From Hemerocallis citrina (taxonomy: Eukaryota; Streptophyta; Magnoliopsida; Asparagales; Asphodelaceae), in NCBI GenBank assembly GCA_017893485.1, contig CM030367.1, positions 91,585,121 to 91,649,120 on the forward strand: DNA of 64,000 nucleotides, in the 5' to 3' direction. The position numbers were made by a program, and so were the translations under genes. How positions within the stretch are numbered: position 1 is the first letter of the stretch; each line of letters starts with the position of its first letter. Positions 11,425 through 21,413 of the stretch are shown piece by piece. The notes under the pieces were generated by a model, which searched no databases, was not told the origin of the DNA, and worked only from the letters and a program-made list of their open reading frames with translations.

Positions 11425-11795
11425 TAGTGCACTACGGAAGGTTTATCTATATGAGCCCCCTTTCGTTATGCACTTGCCTCCATATGCACTTGGCCTTTTG
11501 GCCTTCGTATCGACGATCCGAACCGTTCACATTGATCTACACGTCTAAATTAGTCTAAATATTTAAAATCAAGTCATTTGAAATTCATTTGCCCTTGCAA
11601 TGAAGTGTTACAAAATTGTATGATTGAATATCATTTTTATATAATGACATGATGGATGGACAAATGAATTTCAAATGACTTGATTTTATATATTTAGACT
11701 AATTTAGACGTGTAGATCAATGTGAACGGTTCGGATCGTCGATACGAAGGCCGAAAGGCCGAGTGCACAACAGAGGTTTATCTATATATGTATAT
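11425..11795. mobile_element. Palindromic MITE, copy 1
   Basis: A long inverted repeat: GGCCTTCGTATCGACGATCC and onward (about 11500-11610) is complementary to 11650-11760. Arms of 100 bp or more share ACCGTTCACATTGATCTACA words with their complement. It sits in TA-rich DNA, next to copy 2. The limits are approximate, and the left 25 bp may belong to another copy. Confidence 0.8.
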
Positions 11796-11800
11796 AGTAG

Positions 11801-12145
11801 AGTCCGCTTTCTGTTGTGCACTAGCCATGATGTGCATTCGGCCTTCGGGCCTTTGTATCGACGATCCGAACCGTTCACATTGATATACACGTTTAAATTA
11901 GTCTAAATATGTAAAATCAAGTCATTTAAAATTCATTTGCCCATCCATTATGTCATTATAAAAAAACGATATTTAGCCATATAATTTTGTAACACTTCAA
12001 TGCATAGGCAAATGAATTTCAAATGACTTGATTTTACATACTTAGGCTAATTTAAACGTGTAGATCAATGTGAACGGTTCGGATCGTCGATACGAAGGCC
12101 GAGGGCACACGGAGTGCACACCATGGCTAGTGCACCACGAAAGGG

Positions 12146-12149
<4 letters not shown>
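11801..12149. mobile_element. Palindromic MITE, copy 2
   Basis: The ends AGTCCGCTTTC (11801) and GAAAGGGGACT (12139-12149) are imperfect inverted repeats, and nearly the whole element folds back on itself around 11950-11990. It shares arms with copy 1 and with the piece at 36716-36975. It is flanked by TA repeats on both sides, suggesting TA-rich target preference. Confidence 0.85.

Positions 12150-12232
<83 letters not shown>
12149..12232. repeat. (TA)n microsatellite
   Basis: About 40 uninterrupted TA units directly at the edge of palindromic MITE copy 2. The Tyr-Ile repeat frames that open here on both strands are artefacts. Confidence 0.97.
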
Positions 12233-12235
<3 letters not shown>

Positions 12236-12328
12236 AAGTTCATTTTTTCGAATGTCAGAGACCATAAGAGTTTTAAAGTTTTTTTTAAAAACAAAATAAC
12301 AAATGCTGAATTAGTCAATATTGATACC

Positions 12329-12427
12329 AGTGAGTGTAGCTTAGATGGTAAAGGGTTGGGATGGGTAAAGGAAGGTTTCAGGTTCGAGGACAAGCTACGG
12401 CGGCGTAGTCCTTTATTTTAAAAAAGG
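12329..12427 (+). mobile_element. tRNA-derived SINE-like fragment
   Basis: A box-A-like TAGCTTAGATGG (about 12337-12348) and a box-B-like GGTTCGAGGA (12381-12390) are spaced as in a tRNA promoter, followed by a T/A-rich tail. There is no tRNA fold at the acceptor stem, so this is a SINE-like relic and not a tRNA gene. Confidence 0.5.
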
Positions 12428-14008
12428 AAGAGAAGATAATGCCGATACTAAGGAGTTTAAAATATCCTAATTTTATTTAGATTAGTCATTAAGAAATTAA
12501 ACGATGCATACTTGCAGGGAACTTAGAAATCTATAATATGTAAAATTTCTAATTTTGCACATCAACTCTTTCTACATCAGTTTCTTTACAATGAATAATT
12601 GGACGTGTAGATAATGTTTGCTTGGATAAAGTGACAACACTTTTCATCTTCATCACCACGACCGTGCCACCACCTTAAGATTTATATATGAAGATGTTAA
12701 TCATAAGTCAACTTTGTTATATTGTGCGAAATTCATGGGCTCATGGTAAAGAAAACTGTGGACAGGATGAGCTTGCTAAATTTTCTAAATGACGAGATGG
12801 TTCCAAATTCTTCTAGTGTGTGTTAAAATGTGTTCAAGAGAATGGTGAGAAATTTGTCAATAGCTCATATTTACTTTATTACCAAGTGGGGAAATAATAC
12901 CCTTTTCCATGAATACGAAGAAAGTGAAACAAATTACTATAAATATTATTTCTCCTTAATAAGGATTTTTTTGTTGACAAATCTAGATTTTTTTCTTTTT
13001 TCAACTGATGAAAACCATCCATAATGGAGCAGAATAAAAACCATCCGTAGCAAAATAAACGATAACTATCCTTTTCTTCAACTAGCTGAGCTCACAAGCA
13101 AAGAGTAAAATTAGCTTAATTAATAAGGGATTTGTTGCTGCTTATTTTCGTGTGGGAGAAACCAGATGATGCGGATTCTTTAGAGACCTTCAGCGGTATT
13201 TGTTGCTGCTTATAAATGATAACTATCCTTTTCTTCAACTAGCTGAGCTCACAATCAAGAATTTGACCTTTTGACCTTCAGTGGTATTGACTGCCTTTGA
13301 CTTGATGACCTGACTCGTTTGCGTTGTAGGATTCGATTTGTGTGGTGACGATTGCCTCCGCTTGACCAGCAAAACGCCTGAAACACCGGGGTTGATCCTG
13401 GCGACAAGCCATCTGACGCTCAAGTCAGTAACCAAGAAGATTATGGAAGAGCTTTTTGGAGAAAATACTGATTACCTATTTCTGGTGCCTAAGGGGCCAG
13501 TTTCAAGATAATGATTTATCTCTACATCCTGGGTGTTTTTGGATAAGAAACAGAGTTTAAACTCCTTCATGATAAGAGATTTGATTTAAACTGTCTCTTA
13601 GGGATAATCATGAGTTTAAATAACTCTTTAAATGATCTGGGTATATATAATGGGTTGCCATCATAATCCAGTAATATAGATCCGTTTTGGGTTATTGAGC
13701 CTTGGAAAAAGACCCAGTTTCCGTTTACAGACCCGTATGTAACGGAAATTAACGTTTTACCCTTGCGAGCTTGAAGATTCGTACCCGATTTGAACGGTCC
13801 TGATTTAGCTCTATTTTCAATTGCATAGCGAAAACCAGCCCATAGTGGAGCAGAATACATGGGTTCATCTCATCAAGTTACTTTTAATAATAAACTTTAT
13901 TTAAGTGATATTTTGGGAGAGCTTCACCTTTTTATATTTCGTACTACTGATATTCATGTTTCAAATGGTCAAATGGTTTTCTAATTTTCTGTATTACTAA
14001 TCATGTAG

Positions 14009-14118
14009 ATAGTTGAAGAGCTTGGGGGTTCTGTCACATGTGATGGAAGATCTAGTACACATGTTATCACAGGAAAAGCAAGAAGGACTTTGAACTTCTG
14101 CACAGCTTTGTGTTCCGG
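14009..14118 (+). CDS. GNAT-BRCT gene exon: BRCT1 core
   Basis: This 110-nt exon (phase 0 in, 2 out) lies between CATGTAG and TCCGG|GTCTGT. It reads I-V-E-E-L-G-G-S-V-T then S-S-T-H-V-I-T-G-K. The E-x-L-G-G (helix 1 to strand 2 turn) and T-H-[VL]-[IV] signatures are classic BRCT motifs. It ends within helix 2 before the G-A-W-I-V of the following exon. The donor GTCTGT is weaker than the others, but the next exon restores the frame exactly. Confidence 0.88.
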
Positions 14119-15742
14119 GTCTGTATTAGTACCGGCTTCCTTGATTGTGATAAATAAATTACTCATTTTCTTTACTGTTAGCATGTCATAGAATAGTTGT
14201 CATAGAGTAGTTTACGACTATTGAATAGATTCAAAACCACTAGATTTTCTTTGCATATTCACTGTTCATGTTATTTCAGACTATTCAATGGGCCAATACT
14301 TCTAGAAGCTTAGAACAATCTAAGTGAAATGAAAATCAGTAATGTTTTTGTTGGTGAATATGGTGAACCATCTGAATATGCCTATCATATGAATATTCCC
14401 TTTCTGAAATATGGTTACATTATAGTAATACTTAGATTGGTGTAAACTCGTAACATGTGCACCCATATTGAAGGTCAAGTTCACAAACCCATGCATGGAG
14501 AACGGTCTCTACTTACACTTCTGCAAGTTTGCCAGATCAAATTAACAGCTGAGATCCAACTTGACTTAGCCGAACATCACTTTTTTTTTGGGTGTTTGCC
14601 TCATTTGGTGAAATTTCCACGAGAAGTAAGGAGGAAGGAACCTTGCAGTAGATCCAAGTTCAGATTCAGTAGTATCTCCATCCACAAAGTTTGGATCTAA
14701 TGCGATGGTTAGGTTGAGGAAGGCTGATAGCAGCCTGTCTACCCCCTCGCACTAAGGCAATACATAGCTTGGGTATCTCCATATCTGTAGTGTTGTTTAT
14801 TAACTCCTAGAATTCTATGTTTGAATGAATTATGTCTCCAAGACTCCAACACATTGGACAACTTTGAGTTTGTTGACAGCAATTCTAGCATCGTCGCCTG
14901 CAGATTATAGTTAAAATAGCCGGAATTACTTTTTCAATTATGTCGTCAACTTTTCCGAGTTTCTGCGTCCTCCTTTTAAGACTCCTGGCATTATTAGCAG
15001 CGGATGTTTAGGGAAATCTATTGTTCTATCTTTGTATGTTTCACTGTACTTTGGTTATTTCTTTTAATAATTTCTTATTAATGAAACACCGGGTTAATAA
15101 TAATAATAAACAGTTAAAACATACTGACATACCTATGACACAGAAGTTCAAGGAATTCATTGTGAATAGTATGCCTTAATTAGTCAGGTGGTTCATTTTT
15201 GCCAATTTTAGATGTCATTTTCTTGTTGAGGTTTCCATTTATCTTTCTTTTGTGTACTGTACTTTTCCTTTGTGGTCTTCACCAAGCAGAGCGGACCTCC
15301 GTTTATGCCTGTATGGCTGTACCTTTAGTGCTGATCATCCATTATTTCTTCTAACTATTTATGTGTACTCTATGGAAGGAGTTTGTGTAGGTGGCCACCA
15401 TTAGTTTATTGTTTATTAACATGAAGTTTGAGTGGAACCCGCTCCTTTCTACTGCCTCTTCAATGCATATGTGCCTTATATACTAGTTTAATGACTTTCA
15501 CAATGCCCTTTTGATATTTTTTTTTATTGATTCTTTGAAACCATCTCTCCATTAATAATTTAGAAAAATATTAGATTGACTATGCAATGAAGCCTATTCT
15601 AATGTCTTTTGTCTTTTGTCTTAAATACTCATTAAAATTTGACTACACTATATTTTGTTTGATTTTACGTGCAATTTCAGTGTCAGATCTAGTTGATTAA
15701 AATGCCATCAGTTTAATACACTTTTGTTTGTTCATGTGTTAG
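14119..15742 (+). other. 1.6 kb intron of the host gene
   Basis: Runs from GTCTGT to GTGTTAG. It holds a LINE-like 3' tail near 14930-15115. The open frame at 14455-14700 has no recognisable domain, and nothing else was identified. Confidence 0.7.
14930..15115 (+). mobile_element. LINE 3' tail remnant
   Basis: The end AATTTCTTATTAATGAAACA followed by a (TAA)n tail resembles the ends at 38520-38581 and 39440-39523 in this window, which belong to LINE insertions with target duplications. Only the tail is preserved here. Confidence 0.55.
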
Positions 15743-15801
15743 GGCATGGATAGTCTCATCCCACTGGTTGAAAGCGAGCTTCAAGAAAGGGAAATTTCTA
15801 G
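15743..15801 (+). CDS. GNAT-BRCT gene exon: BRCT1 conserved Trp helix
   Basis: This 59-nt exon (phase 2 in, 1 out) lies between GTGTTAG and CTAG|GTGAGT. It encodes A-W-I-V-S-S-H-W-L-K-A-S-F-K-K-G. The near-invariant BRCT helix-3 tryptophan is in S-S-H-W-L. Its small size and odd phase make it easy to miss in automated annotation. Confidence 0.9.
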
Positions 15802-15960
15802 GTGAGTTCTGGGTTATCTTCTGCATCACAGTAACCTTCCATCTGTCATCACTAGCAATGATAATTGTTTAATATAGATTGGACTGTTATAGAGCCAGTT
15901 GAACCATCTAAGAAAAGATTATGAAGCGATCTTTTTAACTGATCTTTTATTTTTGTGAAG

Positions 15961-16148
15961 GTGAATGTTCATTTATTCTGGAAGATGAAGATTATTTACT
16001 GAAATACAAATCTGAGCTAAAAGATGTGGTCGTCAGAGCAAGATCAAGCCCCAATTCCTTACTCAAAGGATATGATATCTGTCTTGCTAAGCATATCCAG
16101 CCATCTAAGGATGTCCTTTTGTCCATCATCAAAGCTGGTGGTGGCAAT
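15961..16148 (+). CDS. GNAT-BRCT gene exon: inter-BRCT linker and BRCT2 start
   Basis: This 188-nt exon (phase 1 in, 0 out) lies between TGTGAAG and GGCAAT|GTAAGT. It reads E-C-S-F-I-L-E-D-E-D-Y and, after a linker, L-L-K-G-Y-D-I-C-L-A-K-H, the first strand of BRCT2. It closes with L-L-S-I-I-K-A-G-G-G-N, equivalent to the helix 1/strand 2 GG turn. Its 3' intron is 20,106 bp long and holds most of the transposons in the first half of the window. The residue order continues without a gap into the last exon. Confidence 0.9.
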
Positions 16149-17319
16149 GTAAGTGTTAATTTGCGTTAGCATCCTTCTCTTATTCATGTCGTGCTCTTGT
16201 AACTGTTAGTTATGGTAGTACTTAGGACTACTACTACTAATTCAATTAGTTATTAATCAAGTATTTATTAAGTACTACTAATATCGACTGCTACTGCTTA
16301 ATTGATTAGTTTCGAGTTAGTCATTTCATGTCATATTTCTTTATTTTGGTTTGACATGAAGTTTTTGAAATATCACGAGGGTTAACACAAAATTCTGATA
16401 TCCAATTGGTGGTGGGTAAACATGGCTTTTATGATTATGCCGTTTATGCTTATTCAACTGAGGTTCTAACCTCAAAAAGTCCCTTGGTTGGAAATTTAGA
16501 AATTTAGTATGGATGGAGATGTAAGATGCATGATTATATCAATGCCATTGTCAAATTTTATTTTTCATTCTTTCATGAGACGCTTAAGTATTGCATCTAG
16601 AAATATGATTAGTCAAGTACTACTTCAGCATGTCTTGGTGATATGAATGAAACATCTGTATTTACCCACATCAAGATTTTAAATGAATACATCAATTTCT
16701 TCCCGTTGAAAAAATAAACTTTCCATTAGGGTTCCTGGGATTCCTATGGTTAATGGACTCCTAATTTGCAAAGAAGTTTATTCTCAACTTCACATGTAGA
16801 TCCTCCTGGTTGAAAGAGGAACTGGACTACTTTTGAGTAGGTAAGTTTATTAGTACATAGGTACCTTTTCTCAATCCAACATTGATTTAACTGTAAATTG
16901 TCGATTCACTTCAAGAATAGGACAGGCTGGATCACAAAGGGCTAATAATGGTGGACATTATTCAGAATCAGACATAAATGGAGAATGTAGAGAGGTATTG
17001 GTCCTATCAAGTCTGGTGGCATCATTGATTCTAATCACTGATTGAGGGTGATTTTTTTCATGGACATTGGGATCTAGGAGGCAGGTGAACCAGAACATAA
17101 TATAAACCTGAAGTGGAGGACCAGGAGATGATATAAGTCTTGAGATAAGACTTTACTCGAGAGAAGAAGATGAATACGATAATGTGTGGGATGAGTATAA
17201 AGTGCCTAGGGAAGCTAATGAGTAGTTGAACAGTAATCTTCTACTATAAATAGTAGATATTGACATTGTGGTCTTTCGAATGTTATCTGTCTTCTGTTGG
17301 TACTTGATAATTTCTTGGG

Positions 17320-17915
17320 TAAATCCCTTTTAGGCCCTTAGCCCTAGAAGTTCTTCCCTTTAACCCCTTTGACTTTTCAAACTACTCTTTTAACACAGTA
17401 AATAAAAAGTTCCTAATAAGCCCCTAGTACATTTATATATACAATTAGTAAATATCGGGGTTGTATTTTAAGTCATTGCTAAAAACAAAAGAAACTAAAA
17501 CAAAAAAATTGTAAATAACAGTAGTTCCTCTCCTGTAAAATAACTTATCGTCAATAAAAATAGATCATTTCTACACTGAATGCAAGTATTAGAAAAAAAT
17601 AGTATTAATATCAGAAATATCGCTCATTTCAAGATAAAGCAGGTTAGCTTCAATAGAAACAGTTCATTTCTTCTAAGAATAATAAGTTTTTAGACATAAA
17701 CAGTACATATATAAGAAAAGTAGTTCATTTCTAAATGGAACAACTTTATCTTCCGCTTAAACCGTACATTTCAGAACTATACATTTCAAAACAACCCGAA
17801 CTTTAGGGGTTTATTGGGAACTTTTTCTATACCTAGGGATTTAAAAAGTAGTTTGAAAAGTCAAAGAAGTTAAAAGGAAGAACGTTAATGGTCAGTGGCG
17901 TTAAATCTTATTGAG
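17320..17915. mobile_element. Foldback MITE in the last intron
   Basis: The left arm (about 17335-17392, with GACTTTTCAAACTACTCTTT) is complementary to the right arm (about 17842-17900, with AAAGTAGTTTGAAAAGTCAA). No coding capacity. Ends are not exactly fixed. Confidence 0.75.
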
Positions 17916-18055
17916 ATTTGGTATGTGGTAGGTGTTTGATTAGTTTATCATAGGTACCTGATTATGCTAGCGCCTTGCTGGTTAATACTCGTAACTTGTT
18001 TAGCTATTTACTCCCTTTGTCCATATTATATAATCCCTCCGTTCAAAAATGTAAG

Positions 18056-19268
18056 TGATGAGGACATCTTTCCAGTTTAGGATTTTATTTTATTACCACT
18101 TTTATTTCTGGCAATTATAGCCATATGTAATCTTTTTGTAATTTTTTAGATTTTGAGAATATTTTGGAGATGTGTTTCAAGATGTATTTGAGCCTATTTA
18201 AAGGCCTTGAGATTAATGAGAAAGCATGCCATTATTGATAAAAAAAAATCTGTGTTGAGTTTTGCTCTTCCTCCTCCTTTGTGTGATACAATTGAGACCC
18301 AAATTAGGCTTTGTGATAAATCCTAATTTAGTTTTTAGAATTAGTGATTAATTCTAAAATTTATCCCCAATTAAAAATCCCAAATACAATCTCCCCTAAT
18401 CCCAAATAAACAAAACCCTAATCTCAAAACCCCTTCAGCCGCCTCTCCTTCTTCCCTTCCCGATCCCCACCAAAACCAAACCCAGCCTTCATCTTCTTCT
18501 TCCCCAATCCCGCCACCACTACCCTTCTTCTTCTCCCGTCCTTCGTTTTCCCTAACCCTCCAAACTCCCAACCCGATCTCCACAAGAACCCACTCCCCAC
18601 TACTCTCGAATCCCACACCCGACTTCGCCACCCCTCCAACACCCCTCGACTACCGGCGACCACCCTCCCAGCACCGCCGCCGCCCAACAACAGCAGCAGC
18701 CAGTGCGCCATTGCCGATCTCCCACGGCGTCGCTCTGGGCCTTTCGACGCTTGGTTCCCTGCTCCCCTTCCGCGGCCACCCAGTCACCCCTGTCCTTCAA
18801 CAGCAGCGCGCCCCAGCCGAATCCCCTACTCCTTTCTCGTTCAGCCAGAACAGCACAGCCAGATCCAACGACCTGTTCTTCCAACAGTAGCCGCTTCGAT
18901 TGTTGCAATTGTTCTTCACATTCGGTATAATCTTTCCATTATTAAGTATTTGTGTTTTACTGCCATATTATCTAGCATATTATCTGATTTGCCTGTCGAC
19001 CACAAAATACTGAGATTGAGTGATCCACATGCTAGATTAGAGTACGAATCGGTATTGCACTTTTTACTTGCTAAAACACGTAGGGATTTACTGATTGATT
19101 ATAAAGTTGAATTATTAATTGGGACTGTTACATTTGATTCAATTCTTGAAAACCCATCAAACCTGTTAACTGTTAACAATTTCCAATTTAGATCCGCACT
19201 TTCATGTTGGTAAAATTAACCCATTAAAATTCTTGAAAATTCTCTATTTTAGGGTTGGTTTTACATCA
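18056..19268 (+). repeat. 5' LTR of element B
   Basis: TGATGAGGACATC...GGTTTTACATCA. A TATA-like GCCTATTTAAAGGCC lies near 18192-18206. A GC-rich, C-rich block (about 18420-18880) opens long frames on both strands that also occur in the 3' LTR and have no family match. Confidence 0.95.
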
Positions 19269-19271
19269 TTT

Positions 19272-19283
19272 TGGTATCAGAGC
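19272..19283 (+). other. Primer-binding site of element B
   Basis: TGGTATCAGAGC, the complement of the plant initiator-Met tRNA 3' end, 3 nt after the LTR. Confidence 0.95.
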
Positions 19284-19460
19284 AAAGGTTCTTAAAACCT
19301 TAGTTCTTGCATCGTAGGCATCATTTTTGCATTCATTTAGTATCGTGTAGTCTTTTATTTTATTTTATTTTATTTTTATTTTATTTTAGTTTAGTTCTGA
19401 ATCATTTAAAAAAAAATAATAAAAAAAAAGGACACACCCCATAGTTTCCACTTTTGGTGA

Positions 19461-21413
19461 ATGCGTCTTCGCAGCACCATCACAGACCCTGAAGAGCCTT
19501 TCCTATCCCTTCCCAATCACCCAATTAGGAATCCTAGACTCTCCAGACCTGAAATGGACAATTCTGATATCTCCGCTATCCTAGCTGCCATCCAAGCAAC
19601 TCTTGCCAATATCAATCAGAGGCTTGAGAAAGTGGAGTTAAATCAAACCATTGTCCCTGAGCTTCATGCCCATCGTCAGATCCCTCAAGGGAATGTTCAT
19701 GACGATCGACGTCAAGAACGTGACCCTTACGAACAATACAAAAAGAACGTTAAGACTGACGTTCCCCAGTTTGAAGGCCACATGGAACCCCAAGCTTATC
19801 TCGATTGGATCCGTGCCATGGACCACTACTTTGTGTGGTTCGACATGAGCGAAGCCCTTAAAGTTAAATTTGCCACTATGAAATTAACGGGTAAAGCTCA
19901 ACAACATTGGATCAATCTTGACCATGCCCGCAGAGGCCGAGGCCTAGCACCCATGGCCACTTGGGAGGCCATGAAAGAGAAGCTCACTGAGCGATATGTA
20001 CCGCTATCGTTCCATACCCGATTGCTAGATTCATGGAACCAACTCTATCAAGGAAGTAAATCCACACAAGAATATGTTGATAAATTCGATGACTTCCTTA
20101 TTCGGTGCAATGCTTTAGGTAAAGAGAGTGAAGTACAAACTCTCTCTAGGTTCAGAGCTGGACTACGAGCTGATCTTAGGAACGAGCTAATCTATAGAAA
20201 CGTGGACTCAATAGCGGCAGCCTACGCCCTAGTCCTCGACATGGATTCCCTTAAAGCTAGTTCTCATTCTAGGTCCAGCGACTCGAGAGATCATTCCTCT
20301 AGAATGACCTCTCCTGACCCCTCTAGACCTGAACACTCCTCTCCTCAGTACCCTAACAAGTCTTACCCCAGCAAATCTAATTCAAATTTTAATTCACATA
20401 GAGATGAACATAAGGGTAAGAACACCGAAAGAGATTACAGTAAGATTGACCCTCTCACTAAGTGCTATAAATGTAAGGGATACGGTCATATTGCTGGCAA
20501 CTGTCCTAGTCCAAGTAGGATTAATATAGTAGAGGGTACCGCAGTCATCGCTGATGAGCCCGACAATGAGTTTACCTATGAACCTAATATAAGTGATGAC
20601 TTTGATGAAAAAGAGGATGACCAGTCTCTCAATTGTATTCAGCCTATCCAGTCACCTCTATTGAGTATACCCGAGACACCTATTCCTTCCCAAGTCACTT
20701 GGCAACCCATAGATTTTACTCATGTATTAGAACATCACAAAGTCACAGAGTCTGCACCCACATTTGCATATAACATTCATGACTTGCATAGAGAAATTTC
20801 TAAGGAACTTAATGAGAATAATTTTAACTACAAGTTAATAACAGATACTAGAAGGAAATTTATAACTTTTGATGTTGGTGACGAAGTGATGGTTCGGATT
20901 CATCCGGAACGGTTTCCTGTTGGACCCGTTAAGAACTTGAATATACGTGCTGCAGGCCCATTTAAGATTCTACATGCAATCAATAATTGTACCTATGTCG
21001 TTGACCTTCCTGAAGGTTTTGGCATAAGTAAGATTTTCAATATTGAGGATCTAGTACTTTATGAAGGCTCAAAATTCAACCCTAGAAATTTTCTTATAGA
21101 TGAGCCTACCCTGCAGCCTAATGGTGAGATTCCCCCATTACCTCCACTACCAGATATTACTTACCCATCGACAGAAGAATTGGATACTATTTTAGATGAT
21201 CAGATAATCTCTACTAGAGATGGTGGTATTCACAAGTATTTGGTAAGGTGGAAAAATAAGCCGAAGTCGGATGACACTTGCAGTGATCGTGAGGGGCTCC
21301 CACAGCTGGATCCAGATCTTTTGGAGCACGATGACATGATCACTTGTTTTGACTCGATTGGGTCGAGCTCTTTCCCACCCGGAGAGAATGATGAGGACAT
21401 CTTTCCAGTTTAG
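19461..21413 (+). CDS. Gag fused to integrase C-terminal tail and chromodomain (650 aa)
   Basis: One uninterrupted frame. Residues about 95-230 are a Ty3/gypsy Gag domain (F-E-G-H-M-E-P-Q-A-Y-L-D-W, Q-Q-H-W, L-Y-Q-G-S-K-S-T-Q-E-Y). Residues about 335-348 are an intact CCHC knuckle (C-Y-K-C-K-G-Y-G-H-I-A-G-N-C). After an acidic linker, residues about 435-545 match the chromoviral integrase C-terminal region (F-D-V-G-D-E-V-M-V-R, G-I-S-K-I-F-N-I-E-D-L), and about 575-630 are a chromodomain (I-H-K-Y-L-V-R-W-K-N-K-P). Missing between knuckle and tail are the protease DTG/DSG, RT, RNase H and integrase DDE core. The last 25 nt including the stop lie in the 3' LTR. The inferred product packages RNA and may recruit or target integration complexes. 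Confidence 0.93.
   Translation: MRLRSTITDPEEPFLSLPNHPIRNPRLSRPEMDNSDISAILAAIQATLANINQRLEKVELNQTIVPELHAHRQIPQGNVHDDRRQERDPYEQYKKNVKTDVPQFEGHMEPQAYLDWIRAMDHYFVWFDMSEALKVKFATMKLTGKAQQHWINLDHARRGRGLAPMATWEAMKEKLTERYVPLSFHTRLLDSWNQLYQGSKSTQEYVDKFDDFLIRCNALGKESEVQTLSRFRAGLRADLRNELIYRNVDSIAAAYALVLDMDSLKASSHSRSSDSRDHSSRMTSPDPSRPEHSSPQYPNKSYPSKSNSNFNSHRDEHKGKNTERDYSKIDPLTKCYKCKGYGHIAGNCPSPSRINIVEGTAVIADEPDNEFTYEPNISDDFDEKEDDQSLNCIQPIQSPLLSIPETPIPSQVTWQPIDFTHVLEHHKVTESAPTFAYNIHDLHREISKELNENNFNYKLITDTRRKFITFDVGDEVMVRIHPERFPVGPVKNLNIRAAGPFKILHAINNCTYVVDLPEGFGISKIFNIEDLVLYEGSKFNPRNFLIDEPTLQPNGEIPPLPPLPDITYPSTEELDTILDDQIISTRDGGIHKYLVRWKNKPKSDDTCSDREGLPQLDPDLLEHDDMITCFDSIGSSSFPPGENDEDIFPV
21381..21388 (+). 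other. Polypurine tract of element B
   Basis: GGAGAGAA directly precedes the 3' LTR start. It lies inside the coding frame, as does its counterpart at 8497-8504 in element A. Confidence 0.75.

Larger units (their letters stand above)
11341..14008 (+). other. 2.7 kb intron of the host gene
   Basis: Runs from GTATTA to CATGTAG. It contains two palindromic MITEs (11425-12149), a long TA run, a tRNA-derived SINE-like fragment (12329-12427) and partial direct repeats (about 13067-13100 against 13213-13254). The stretch 12430-13060 shows nothing recognisable. Confidence 0.75.

Noticed and set aside
12065..12393. Tyr-Ile repeat ORFs on both strands
   Set aside because: They translate the (TA)n run only; the same applies to the ORF at 58507-58785.
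13567..13860. Minus-strand 97-codon ORF
   Set aside because: No recognisable domain, located in an intron on the opposite strand, no splice or promoter evidence.
18371..19213. ORFs of 75-102 codons in the 5' LTR of element B
   Set aside because: Repeated in the 3' LTR, no known domain, composition artefacts of GC-rich LTR DNA.
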